Shown here: positions 56,932 through 64,000 of the stretch, one piece after another | Position numbering within the stretch: position 1 is the first letter of the stretch | How the letters are laid out: each line of letters begins with the position of its first letter | Origin: Phosphoribacter sp037045045 | GTDB lineage: Bacteria > Actinomycetota > Actinomycetes > Actinomycetales > Dermatophilaceae | DNA length: 64,000 nt | Assembly (NCBI GenBank): GCA_037045045.1 | Contig: JBAOHL010000003.1 | Location: forward strand, 62,001 to 126,000 | Reading direction: 5' to 3' | Notes under the pieces: model-generated | Databases searched by the model: none | What the model saw: the letters and a program-made list of their open reading frames with translations, nothing else | Told to the model about the DNA's origin: nothing | Translations under genes and position numbers: made by a program

Positions 56932-57714
56932 GTGCTGACGGCGATCTTCACCCGGCGGCTGCTCACCGCCCTCGCGGTCGCGGTCCTGCTGGCCACGGCG
57001 TGCGTCCTGCTGGCGCGGTGGCAGTGGTCGCGATTTGAGGAGAAGGACGCCCGGGCCCGCGCCGTGGAGTCGAACTACCGAGCCGCCGCGGTGCCCCTTG
57101 CCGAGGTCCTGCCGACACCCTCGGTCCAGCTCGGCGAGGCCCGCGTGTGGAGCCGGGTGAGCGTGTCGGGGCGATATGCCGACCGGTACCTGCTCGTCCG
57201 CGGGCGCACCCTCGACGGCGCGGTCGGCATGGAGGTCCTCGTCCCGTTACGCATCGACGGGGGTGTGCTGCTCGTCGACCGTGGCTGGGTCCCCATCGGC
57301 GCGGACGCCGCGACCCTGCCCAGCGTGCCGGCCACCCCGGCCGGCACGATCACGGTGAGCGGGTGGCTCAAACCCTCCGAAGACGGCGACGGCACGGTGC
57401 TGCCGGCCGGTCAGCTCAAGACGATCGACCTGGCCCAGGCGCGTCAGCAGGTGGACGGACCGGTGTACTCGGCCTACCTCGTCCTGGCTGCCGAGACGGC
57501 ACCGGACGGTTCCGCGCCGCCCCGTCCCGCCCCGCTCGCCGCCCCGTCCACCGACCGGGGTCCGCACGTCGCGTATGCCGTGCAGTGGAGCCTTACCGCG
57601 TTGCTGGGCTTCGCCTTCGTTGTCCTGGTCTATCGCACCGACCGGACCGACCCGCGACCCGATCGTCCGGTGAAACCGAAGAAGGTGCGCATCTGGGACG
57701 AGGAGGACGGCTGA
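56932..57714 (+). CDS. SURF1 family cytochrome oxidase biogenesis protein
   Basis: A 260-residue membrane protein. The first helix (LLTALAVAVLLATACVLLARWQWSRFEEK) is followed by a soluble loop with SGRYADRYLLVRGRT and the VLLVDRGWVPIG SURF1 signature. A second C-terminal helix (AYAVQWSLTALLGFAFVVLVYRTDR) and a charged tail complete the two-helix hairpin. SURF1 assists heme-copper cytochrome oxidase assembly. The TGA is in one arm of a hairpin that holds the opposing ABC gene's stop in the other arm. Confidence 0.9.
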   Translation: MLTAIFTRRLLTALAVAVLLATACVLLARWQWSRFEEKDARARAVESNYRAAAVPLAEVLPTPSVQLGEARVWSRVSVSGRYADRYLLVRGRTLDGAVGMEVLVPLRIDGGVLLVDRGWVPIGADAATLPSVPATPAGTITVSGWLKPSEDGDGTVLPAGQLKTIDLAQARQQVDGPVYSAYLVLAAETAPDGSAPPRPAPLAAPSTDRGPHVAYAVQWSLTALLGFAFVVLVYRTDRTDPRPDRPVKPKKVRIWDEEDG

Positions 57715-57729
57715 GCGGCCGGTCAGCCG
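57708..57729. terminator. Convergent-stop hairpin between SURF1 and ABC exporter
   Basis: CGGCTGA (57708-57714) pairs with TCAGCCG (57723-57729) around an 8-nt loop. The two arms contain the TGA stops of the SURF1 gene and the ABC exporter. Confidence 0.55.
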
Positions 57730-59603
57730 ACCGCCAGATCGGCGCGGTCGGTGGCGAACTGGGTGCGGTAGAGGTCGGCGTAGAGCCCTCCGGCCGCGAG
57801 CAGTTCGGCGTGGCGGCCACGCTGGACGACGGTGCCGCCGTCGATGACGAGGATCTGGTCCGCACCACGAATCGTCGAGAGCCGGTGGGCGACGACGAGG
57901 GCCGTGCGACCGTGGAGGGCGGTGTCGAGGGCCTGCTGGACGGCAACCTCGGACTCACTGTCAAGGTGCGCGGTGGCCTCGTCGAGGACAAGCACCTGTG
58001 GCTCCTTGAGCAACAGCCGGGCGATCGCGAGGCGCTGCTTCTCGCCACCGGAGAGCCGATGCCCACGATCGCCGACGACGGTGTCCAGGCCGGCCGGCAG
58101 GGAGTCGACGAGCGTGAGCACGTGGGCAGCGGCGAGGACCTCGCGCATCTCGGCCTCGGTCGCGTCCGGCTTGGCATAGGCGAGGTTGGCCCGGATCGTG
58201 TCGTGGAACAGGTGCGCTTCCTGGGTGACCATCCCGACGACCGAGTGCACCGACTCGACGCTCGCCTCACGAAGGTCCACCCCACCGACCCGGACGACGC
58301 CGGCCGTCGGGTCGTAGAGGCGGGCCACCAACGAGGTGATCGTCGTCTTGCCGGCACCGCTGGGGCCGACGAGGGCGACGAGCTCCCCTGGGCGGGCAAC
58401 GAAAGTCACGTCGCGAAGCACCTCACCGCCGCCGCTACGGTCCCCGGATGCCGTGGACTCCAGCGAGCGCAGCGAAACCTCATCGGCGGAGGGGTAGCGA
58501 AAGGCCACGGCGTCGAACTCCACCGCCACCGGGCCGCGTGGCAGCATCACGGCGTCCGGAGCCTCGGCGACGAGCGGGCGCAGGTCGAGCACCTCGAAGA
58601 CGCGCGAGAAGGACACCAGCGCCGTCATCACGTCGACCCGGACGTTCGACAGTGCGGTAAGCGGGCCGTAGAGGCGGGCCAGCAGGGCCGCCAGGGCGAG
58701 CAGCGTGCCGACGGTGAGGGTCCCGTCGACGGCCATGAGGCCGCCGAAGCCGTAGACCATGGCCGTGGCCAAGGCCGCGACAAGGGACAGGGCCACCATG
58801 AAAATCGTGCGGTTCATCGCGATCCTGACCCCGGTGTCGCGCACCTGGCCGGCGCGGACGGCATACTCCTCGTCCTCGCGTTGGGCAGATCCGAAAAGCT
58901 TGACGAGCAAGGCCCCGGCGACGTTGAACCGCTCGGTCATCCGGCTGCCGAGGTCGGCGTTGTACGACATTTGGGTGGCGGCCAGCCCGGCCAGCCGACG
59001 GCCCATGAGCCGGGCCGGGACGAGGAAGAGGGGCACCAGCAGCAGCGCGCCGACGGTGAGCGGCCAGGAGAGGGCGGCCATCGCTACGACGATGAGGGCA
59101 AGGGACACCGCGTTGCTCACCACGCTGGACAACACCGACGTGAAGGCTTGTTGGGCCCCGATGACGTCGCTGTTGAGGCGGCTGACCAGCGAGCCAGTCT
59201 GGGCCCGGGTGAAGAAGGCGATCGGTTGGCGCAAGACGTGCCCGAACACCTCGGTCCGCAGGTCGTAGATCAGCCCCTCGCCGATCCTGGCGCTGAACCA
59301 GCGTTGCATCACCCCGAGCGCCGCATCGACAACGGCCAGTCCCGCGACCACGAGGGCCAGGCGAACGACGAGCGAGCCGTCCTTCGGGGTGACCCCGCGG
59401 TCGACGAGGTCGCGCAGCAGCAACGGCACGGCGACGACGATCGAGGCGTCGACGACGACGAGGACGAGGAAGGTGGCGATCCAGCGGCGGTAGGGCCGCG
59501 CGTAGCGCATGATCCTGCGGGTCGTCCCGGGGGCCAGCCGGACGTCGAGGACCTCGCGGTCCTTGGCAAGCCCGCGCATCATCATGAACGGCTGATGCGT
59601 CAC
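57723..59603 (-). CDS. ABC exporter (membrane domain fused to ATPase)
   Basis: A 626-residue type-I ABC exporter half-transporter. Six membrane helices (about 30-330) begin WIATFLVLVVVDASIVVAVPLLL. The ATPase has Walker A GPSGAGKTTITSL, the Q-loop VTQEAHLFHDTIRANL, signature HRLSGGEKQRLAIARLLL and Walker B VLVLDEATAHLD. A GTG at 59603 with AGGAG 6 nt upstream is the most likely start. It acts as a homodimer or with a partner; multidrug and lipid export are the usual roles. The substrate is not indicated. Confidence 0.9.
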   Translation of the reverse strand: MTHQPFMMMRGLAKDREVLDVRLAPGTTRRIMRYARPYRRWIATFLVLVVVDASIVVAVPLLLRDLVDRGVTPKDGSLVVRLALVVAGLAVVDAALGVMQRWFSARIGEGLIYDLRTEVFGHVLRQPIAFFTRAQTGSLVSRLNSDVIGAQQAFTSVLSSVVSNAVSLALIVVAMAALSWPLTVGALLLVPLFLVPARLMGRRLAGLAATQMSYNADLGSRMTERFNVAGALLVKLFGSAQREDEEYAVRAGQVRDTGVRIAMNRTIFMVALSLVAALATAMVYGFGGLMAVDGTLTVGTLLALAALLARLYGPLTALSNVRVDVMTALVSFSRVFEVLDLRPLVAEAPDAVMLPRGPVAVEFDAVAFRYPSADEVSLRSLESTASGDRSGGGEVLRDVTFVARPGELVALVGPSGAGKTTITSLVARLYDPTAGVVRVGGVDLREASVESVHSVVGMVTQEAHLFHDTIRANLAYAKPDATEAEMREVLAAAHVLTLVDSLPAGLDTVVGDRGHRLSGGEKQRLAIARLLLKEPQVLVLDEATAHLDSESEVAVQQALDTALHGRTALVVAHRLSTIRGADQILVIDGGTVVQRGRHAELLAAGGLYADLYRTQFATDRADLAVG

Positions 59604-59669
59604 CGGGTGCTCCTGTCGTCGCGTGACGTCGACGTCACGTGACCACGCCAACGCCTGGCGGTGGGGCGC

Positions 59670-60476
59670 TCATTCCCCCGTGAGCCGCCCGGCAGTTGCC
59701 CCGAAGACGTTGGCCATGACGTTGAGCAGCTTGCCCTGCGATTCGCGTTCGTAGCGCATCTGCTCTTCGGGGGCCGCCGAGACGGCATGGCGCAGCAACG
59801 GCTTGAGAGCCAGCAACGAGGCCTTGGGGGCGGCGAGCATCGCGGCGACGAGGTCCTCGGTGGCGGCCGCGAGGTCGGTGGCGGGCACCGCGACGTTGGC
59901 CAGCCCCAGGCGCACCGCCTCGTCGGCGAGGACGAACCGACCCGTCGCACAGATCTCCAAGGCCCGGGCGTAGCCGACGAGGTGCACCAGCGGGCCGGTC
60001 CCCGCCAGATCGGGCACCATCCCGAGGCTCGTCTCGCGCATGGCGAACTTCACGTCGTCGGCGACGACCCGCAGGTCCGCCGCGAGGGCGAGTTGGAAGC
60101 CCGCCCCGATGGCGTACCCCTGCACCGCGGCGACGACGATCGGCGCGACGTCGCGCCACACGGCGAAGGCCCGCTGGAACGGTGCGGTGGCTTCGGCCAT
60201 CCCCTGGGCACTCGCCGCAGCGACGGCCATCATGTCGGGCTCACCCGGCATACCGCCGGGCACGAGGATGCCGCGGTCCAACCCCGCCGAGAACGCCGGC
60301 CCTTCGGCGGCGACCACGACGACCCGCACGGAAGCGTCCAGTCGGGTGGCGATCCCCGCGAGCGCCGTCCAGAACGACGGCGTCTGGGTGTTGCGGCGGT
60401 CGGCGTTGCACAGGGTGATCCGCAGGATGGCGCCGTCGGCGTCGACGCGGATGTGGGGATGCGGGTACTCGGTCAC
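59670..60476 (-). CDS. Enoyl-CoA hydratase/isomerase family protein
   Basis: A 268-residue crotonase. The oxyanion-hole segments are AFSAGLDRGIL and QGYAIGAGFQLALAADLR, with a REDS-like MRETSLGMVPDLAGTGPL that carries the active-site Glu and Asp. ALEICATGRFVLADEAVRLGL follows. It hydrates or isomerises an enoyl-CoA; the specific substrate is not evident. GTG 60476 overlaps the stop of the siroheme synthase gene by four bases, so the two are translationally coupled even though their pathways differ. Confidence 0.88.
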   Translation of the reverse strand: MTEYPHPHIRVDADGAILRITLCNADRRNTQTPSFWTALAGIATRLDASVRVVVVAAEGPAFSAGLDRGILVPGGMPGEPDMMAVAAASAQGMAEATAPFQRAFAVWRDVAPIVVAAVQGYAIGAGFQLALAADLRVVADDVKFAMRETSLGMVPDLAGTGPLVHLVGYARALEICATGRFVLADEAVRLGLANVAVPATDLAAATEDLVAAMLAAPKASLLALKPLLRHAVSAAPEEQMRYERESQGKLLNVMANVFGATAGRLTGE

Positions 60477-61789
60477 GTGGGCAGGCTACCGGGCGTGAGG
60501 TCCCCGAGTCTCTCCCGCAGGCCGACGACGTCGCCGACGACGACGACCGCCGGGGAGCGGATTCCCTCGTGTTCGGCGACCCAGCCGGCCTTCTGCAACG
60601 TCGTCACCGTGGTGCGCTGCCGCGGGGTCCACCCCGACTCGACGATGGCGACCGGGACCTCCGGCGCCCACCCGTGCGCCATCAACGTGTTCGCCGTGTC
60701 GGCGAGCACCGAGACGCCCATGAGCAGCACGAGCGTGGCTCCGGCCGGGGCACGGCGAGCCGCGTCGAGGGCGGCGCCGGCTCCATCGTGGGCCGAAGCG
60801 ACGACGAACGATCCGGTGACCCCTCGATGGGTCACCGGGATGCCGGCGGCAGCCGGCACCGCCACGGCAGAGGAGACTCCGGGCACGACCTCGACGGGTA
60901 TGCCGCGTGCCACGCAGTGCAGCGCCTCCTCGCCGCCGCGCCCGAGAACGAAGGGGTCACCGCCTTTGAGCCGCACTACCGTGCGCCCGGCGCGGGCGTG
61001 CTCGACGAGCAGCTCGTTGATTGTCTCCTGGGGTACCGGATGGTGACCGGGGGTCTTGCCGACCTCGACGACGAGGACCTCGGGATCCAGGTCCGCCAGC
61101 AGCGCGCGCGGCCCGAGCCGATCGACGACGACGACGTCGGCCGCCGCGAGCAGGGCCCGCCCACGCACGGTGACCAGGCCCGGGTCACCGGGGCCGCCGC
61201 CGACGAGGTAGACCCGACCGACCTGCAGCGCGTCGGCGTCCGGGAGGTTCCGCCGCGTCGCCGACGCGGGACGGCCGGCCGACGGGTCCCGGCCGGCCCG
61301 CTGTCGGCGAACCGGCAGGGTCCCGCTGGCGAGACCCGCCAGCACGGCGTCACGCACGGCCACGGCTCGGCGCGGGTCGCGATCGGCGGTGACCGCGACG
61401 GTGATGCCCTCGGCGGGGCCGCCGGCCGGTCCCTCGGCGGTGGCCGGCGTCCATGCGCTCGACCGGGTCGCGTCGTCGGCGCGGACGCACCAGATGCCCA
61501 ACGCCTGCGCGTGGTGGGCCACCGCGTCGTCGGTGGCGAGGTCCCCGGTGGCGGTGTGGACCAGCCAGACGCGCTCGGGGCCGCTGAGATCGTCGGTGCG
61601 GAACCGCCGCTCGAACCAGCGCACCCGGCCGGTCTCGGCGAGCTCGCGCAGCTCTTCGGTGACCTCGGGGGCCACGACGGCGACGTGCGCCCCGGCGGCC
61701 AGCAGGCCGCATACCCGTCGGGTGGCGACCGATCCCCCGCCGACGACGAGGACGTGCCGGTCGGAGAGGTCGAGGCTCAGGGGGTACAC
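60473..61789 (-). CDS. cysG: Fused siroheme synthase (precorrin-2 dehydrogenase + uroporphyrinogen-III methyltransferase)
   Basis: A 438-residue bifunctional enzyme. The N-terminal part (about 1-115) has HVLVVGGGSVATRRVCGLL and VRWFERRF and is the NAD-dependent precorrin-2 dehydrogenase/ferrochelatase (Met8/CysG-N). The C-terminal tetrapyrrole methylase (about 195-435) has VYLVGGGPGDPGLVTVRG, VVRLKGGDPFVLGRGGEE and GIPVTHRG. Siroheme serves sulfite and nitrite reductase, fitting the sulfonate/nitrate-type importer just upstream. The GTG 61789 start has a tiny gap to the permease stop. The central CysG dimerisation domain seems shortened. Confidence 0.92.
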   Translation of the reverse strand: MYPLSLDLSDRHVLVVGGGSVATRRVCGLLAAGAHVAVVAPEVTEELRELAETGRVRWFERRFRTDDLSGPERVWLVHTATGDLATDDAVAHHAQALGIWCVRADDATRSSAWTPATAEGPAGGPAEGITVAVTADRDPRRAVAVRDAVLAGLASGTLPVRRQRAGRDPSAGRPASATRRNLPDADALQVGRVYLVGGGPGDPGLVTVRGRALLAAADVVVVDRLGPRALLADLDPEVLVVEVGKTPGHHPVPQETINELLVEHARAGRTVVRLKGGDPFVLGRGGEEALHCVARGIPVEVVPGVSSAVAVPAAAGIPVTHRGVTGSFVVASAHDGAGAALDAARRAPAGATLVLLMGVSVLADTANTLMAHGWAPEVPVAIVESGWTPRQRTTVTTLQKAGWVAEHEGIRSPAVVVVGDVVGLRERLGDLTPGSLPT

Positions 61790-61792
61790 GGC

Positions 61793-62728
61793 CTATCGCC
61801 CGGCCAAACCCCGGCGACGCAGCACCGCGCGCTCGATGGGGGCGAACACCGTCACCTCGACGCCGATGCCGACGAACAGGATGAGCAGGACCGAGGCGAG
61901 CACGAGCGGCATGTCGGACAGCTCCCGGCCGGTGTCGAGCAGTTGGCCCAGGCCCGGGCCGAGTTGGGGCGAGTAGGCGATGAGTTCGGCGGCCATGAGC
62001 GACCGCCAGGCGAACGCCCAGCCCTGGCGCAGCCCACCGAGGTAGCCGGGCAGGGCCGCGGGCAGGACGACCCAGACGATCTCGGCCCATCGCCCGGCAC
62101 CGAGCACGCGTGCCACCCGACGGTATGCCGGGGGCACCTGGTCGATCCCGGCGAGCAGGCCGTTGGCGATCGACGGCACCGCGCCGAGGAGGACGACCGC
62201 GTAGATCGCCCCGTCGGCCAGGCCGAACCACAGGATGGCGGCCGGCACCCAGGCCACACTCGGCAGCGACTGTAGGCCGGTGAGCAGAGGGCCGACCCCG
62301 CGGCGGACGAAGCGCAGTTGCGCCAAGGCCAGGGCCAACGCCGTCCCGACGATGACCGAGGCGCCGAAGCCGACGGCGCCGCGCCGCAACGAGTTGAGCA
62401 CGGCGGCTTGGGCGTGGCCCTTGGTCACCTCCTCGACGAGGGCACTCCACACCTGACCGGGCCCTGGGACGGTGTACGTCGGCTTGACCCCCGACATGAC
62501 GAACAGCTGCCAGAGCAGCACCAGGACGGCAGCCGAGACGACAGCGGGCACGACCGAGCGGCAGATCCGCCGCCGCAGCGACGGTTGCGGCGGGGACGGC
62601 GCGTCGAGCACGTCGAGCCCGGCCTCGACGGCGGTGCTCTCGTCGCGGTCGGCCGGGAAGTTCTCGTCGCGGCCCCGACCTGCGGTCCGCTGGGCGGAGA
62701 CACGGACCCTCTGCAGGTCAACGGGCAT
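61793..62728 (-). CDS. ABC transporter permease, SsuC/TauC/NrtB type
   Basis: A 311-residue permease of the aliphatic sulfonate/taurine/nitrate family. A polar N-terminus (about 1-55) precedes six membrane segments. The EAA-like coupling loop is PPAYRRVARVLGAGRWAEIVWVVLPAALPGYLGGLRQGWAFAWR. It overlaps the ATPase gene by 11 bp and is followed by cysG after 3 bp, in one operon with them. Which anion it imports is not settled by sequence. Confidence 0.88.
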   Translation of the reverse strand: MPVDLQRVRVSAQRTAGRGRDENFPADRDESTAVEAGLDVLDAPSPPQPSLRRRICRSVVPAVVSAAVLVLLWQLFVMSGVKPTYTVPGPGQVWSALVEEVTKGHAQAAVLNSLRRGAVGFGASVIVGTALALALAQLRFVRRGVGPLLTGLQSLPSVAWVPAAILWFGLADGAIYAVVLLGAVPSIANGLLAGIDQVPPAYRRVARVLGAGRWAEIVWVVLPAALPGYLGGLRQGWAFAWRSLMAAELIAYSPQLGPGLGQLLDTGRELSDMPLVLASVLLILFVGIGVEVTVFAPIERAVLRRRGLAGR

Positions 62729-63503
62729 GGCGGCGGATCTCCTCGCGCAGCTGTTCGGTGATCTCGACGCTCAGGCGTCCGACCTCCGGCGACTCGATGC
62801 GGCGCGGATGGGCGATGTCGACCGCCCACTCGCGCACGACCCGGCCAGGCCGGCTCGACAAGAGCAACACCCGATCGCCCAGGCGGACCGCCTCGCGAAC
62901 GTTGTGCGTGACGAAGAGGATCGTCAGCCCGGTCGCCCCGTGCACCCTCGTGAGTTCCTCGTGCAACACGTCCCGAGTGATCGCGTCGAGCGCGGCGAAC
63001 GGCTCGTCCATGAGCAGAACGTCGGCGCCCTGGGCCAACGCCCGGGCTAGGGCCACCCGTTGGCGCATCCCCCCGGACAGTTCGTGGACTCGCTTGTCGC
63101 CGTGGTCGCCGAGGTGGACGAGGCGGAGCAACCGTGCCACCTCGTCGGCTCGGTCGCGCCGGCCCACCCCGCGTAGCCGCAGGGCCAGCTCGACGTTGCG
63201 CCGCGCGGTGAGCCACGGCAACAGCGCACTGTCCTGGAACATCAGGGCCGGGCGGCCGCTCGGCGTCGAAACGCTCCCAACGGTCGGCGAGTCGAGTCCG
63301 GCGACGATACCCAGCAGCGTGGACTTGCCACACCCGGAGGCGCCGACGATCGACACGATCTGCCCGGCGGGGATGTCCAGGTCGATCTCGGACAACACCG
63401 GCCCGGCCTTGGCCGAGAACGACTTCCACACCCCGCGAAGGCTCACCGCCGCCGCTGGCGGGAGCGCGTCGCGCACGGTGGGGTCGGCGGTGAGCACGGT
63501 CAT
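62718..63503 (-). CDS. ABC transporter ATPase, SsuB/TauB/NrtD type
   Basis: A 261-residue importer ATPase. Walker A is GASGCGKSTLLGIVAG, the Q-loop is LMFQDSALLPWLTARRN, the signature is LSGGMRQRVALARAL and Walker B is VLLMDEPFAALDAITR. It ends in the family's arginine-rich RIESPEVGRLSVEITEQLREEI tail. ATG 63503 is preceded by AAAGGAG. It lies between the binding-protein gene (2 bp upstream) and the permease gene. Confidence 0.92.
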   Translation of the reverse strand: MTVLTADPTVRDALPPAAAVSLRGVWKSFSAKAGPVLSEIDLDIPAGQIVSIVGASGCGKSTLLGIVAGLDSPTVGSVSTPSGRPALMFQDSALLPWLTARRNVELALRLRGVGRRDRADEVARLLRLVHLGDHGDKRVHELSGGMRQRVALARALAQGADVLLMDEPFAALDAITRDVLHEELTRVHGATGLTILFVTHNVREAVRLGDRVLLLSSRPGRVVREWAVDIAHPRRIESPEVGRLSVEITEQLREEIRRHAR

Positions 63504-63505
63504 CG

Positions 63506-64000
63506 TCACTCCTTTCCGAGGCCCGCTGCCGACACCGGCGGCTTGCCGGCGGCGCGCAGCAGGTCGTTGAGGATCCGCAGGTCGTAGATCCCGGACAGGT
63601 CCGGGGTGGTCCGGGAGATGCCCACCGAGGTCGCCGCGCGGGCGGAGGCCCCTAGCGTCGCCGCCATCGGGTCGAGGGTCGGCGCCAGATGCCCCCAGGC
63701 GTCGGCGAGTTCGGACGCCGGAAGGTCCGCACCCGTGAGGTCCTTGATCGCCGCGCCGACCCTCGCCCGGGCCCCGGCCGGGTCGGCGGCGATCGCGGCG
63801 TCCGCGGCGATGGCGCCGGACACGAGTGCCCGGACCTGGTCGGGATGCTGGGTCAGGAAACGCGTCGAGACGACGAGATGCGTTGTGACGAACTGTCCCT
63901 GCGGCCACAGGTCGCGCTCGTCCACGAGGGTCTGCCCGCCCGCCTCCGTCCGCAGTCGAGTTGCCCAAGGCTCCGGCAGCCAGGCTCCGTCGATCGTGCC
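63506..64000 (-). CDS. ABC transporter substrate-binding protein, SsuA-like (partial, runs off right edge)
   Basis: The 3' end (164 residues) of a sulfonate/nitrate-type binding protein. The first visible residues GTIDGAWLPEPWATRL, then LVDERDLWPQGQFVTTHLVVS, are a typical conserved block of SsuA/TauA/NrtA-like proteins (SBP_bac_11/NMT1). The N-terminus, signal peptide and start lie beyond position 64000. Its TGA is 2 bp before the ATPase gene, so the order is binding protein, ATPase, permease, cysG, enoyl-CoA hydratase. Confidence 0.85.
   Translation of the reverse strand, partial: GTIDGAWLPEPWATRLRTEAGGQTLVDERDLWPQGQFVTTHLVVSTRFLTQHPDQVRALVSGAIAADAAIAADPAGARARVGAAIKDLTGADLPASELADAWGHLAPTLDPMAATLGASARAATSVGISRTTPDLSGIYDLRILNDLLRAAGKPPVSAAGLGKE

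Larger units (their letters stand above)
1847..62130. repeat. Dispersed octamer GTATGCCG, about 60 copies
   Basis: Copies read GTATGCCG (+) or CGGCATAC (-). Core start positions by eye, plus strand: 1847, 3108, 7684, 8607, 9563, 11745, 14626, 18011, 21380, 21392, 22082, 24228, 24541, 28297, 30559, 30905, 32085, 35641, 44548, 45004, 46822, 50287, 51389, 52711, 54582, 54669, 56910, 57573, 60898, 62123. Minus strand: 2124, 3446, 3807, 8588, 10303, 11773, 13983, 16655, 17733, 21158, 23130, 23180, 24739, 25785, 26564, 27417, 30855, 32688, 34831, 34931, 35036, 38016, 44199, 44539, 47926, 53127, 53702, 55786, 58860, 60247. At 70 percent GC about 2 are expected. Counts are manual and may be off by a few. 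Confidence 0.8.

Noticed and set aside
57147..59642. Very long plus-strand open frame opposite the ABC exporter
   Set aside because: It lies antisense to a gene with complete transporter motifs and its translation is Arg/Gly/Asp-rich without domains. Long antisense frames are normal at this GC content. The same applies to 18336-20738, 31414-33825, 41751-43952 and 28985-31111.

Overview
This is a high-GC actinobacterial chromosome segment. Three things point there: a mabA-inhA style fabG-fabI pair, the divergent glgM/glgC arrangement known from mycobacteria, and F420-type and IclR/LysR families with GTG starts and many 4-bp stop/start overlaps. The octamer GTATGCCG occurs about 60 times by eye, roughly 25-fold above what base composition predicts. 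Its abundance suggests a particular lineage (I would guess Intrasporangiaceae or relatives), but I cannot confirm that without a search.

Layout. 0-26 kb is a loose set of catabolic genes. It holds two divergent LysR paralogues, a fumarylacetoacetate-hydrolase/SDR pair, an RbsABC-type importer, a cupin, a beta-keto acid cleavage enzyme (BKACE/DUF849), and a secreted beta-helix-like protein. It also holds an Old-Yellow-Enzyme/NADH-oxidase fusion, an NTF2-like protein, a LAL-type giant regulator, a fused indolepyruvate:ferredoxin oxidoreductase, a 6-oxocamphor-hydrolase-like crotonase, an opine-dehydrogenase-like protein and an SDR. 26.4-38.1 kb is the most unusual catabolic block. An IclR regulator stands divergent to a tightly overlapped operon: biotin carrier, biotin carboxylase, pyruvate-carboxylase-type carboxyltransferase, HAD phosphatase, acetoacetyl-CoA-synthetase-like ligase and quinone-oxidoreductase-like MDR. 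A second operon follows, with a phytoene-desaturase-like FAD enzyme and a PEP-mobile-domain protein that lacks an ATP-grasp domain. Both operons carry the same 17-bp operator-like palindrome plus a second shared block. I therefore infer one IclR regulon, possibly carboxylating a ketone and activating the resulting beta-keto acid.

38.6-41.8 kb is an accessory island: an ApeA-like HEPN protein translationally coupled to a PIN-like nuclease (putative antiphage module), lying at the 3' side of a tRNA-Leu(GAG) gene. It falls within a 6.2-kb stretch without the GTATGCCG octamer. 42-64 kb is housekeeping: pta-ackA, arginase, TrmH-type methyltransferase, TauE exporter, SPFH/NfeD pair, ABC ATPase, glgM and glgC, an LLM oxidoreductase, fabG-fabI, DUF3099, moaA, SURF1, an ABC exporter, enoyl-CoA hydratase, fused siroheme synthase and a sulfonate/nitrate-type ABC importer that runs off the right edge.

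Two housekeeping genes are frame-disrupted as given: glgC by one extra base near 51721, and fabI by two extra bases near 54075 and 54029. Sequencing error is at least as likely as mutation. About ten genes have a -10-like TAnnnT box 6-7 nt before the start codon and little or no Shine-Dalgarno, suggesting leaderless transcripts. In three of these the -10 is built from the GTATGCCG octamer read on the other strand.
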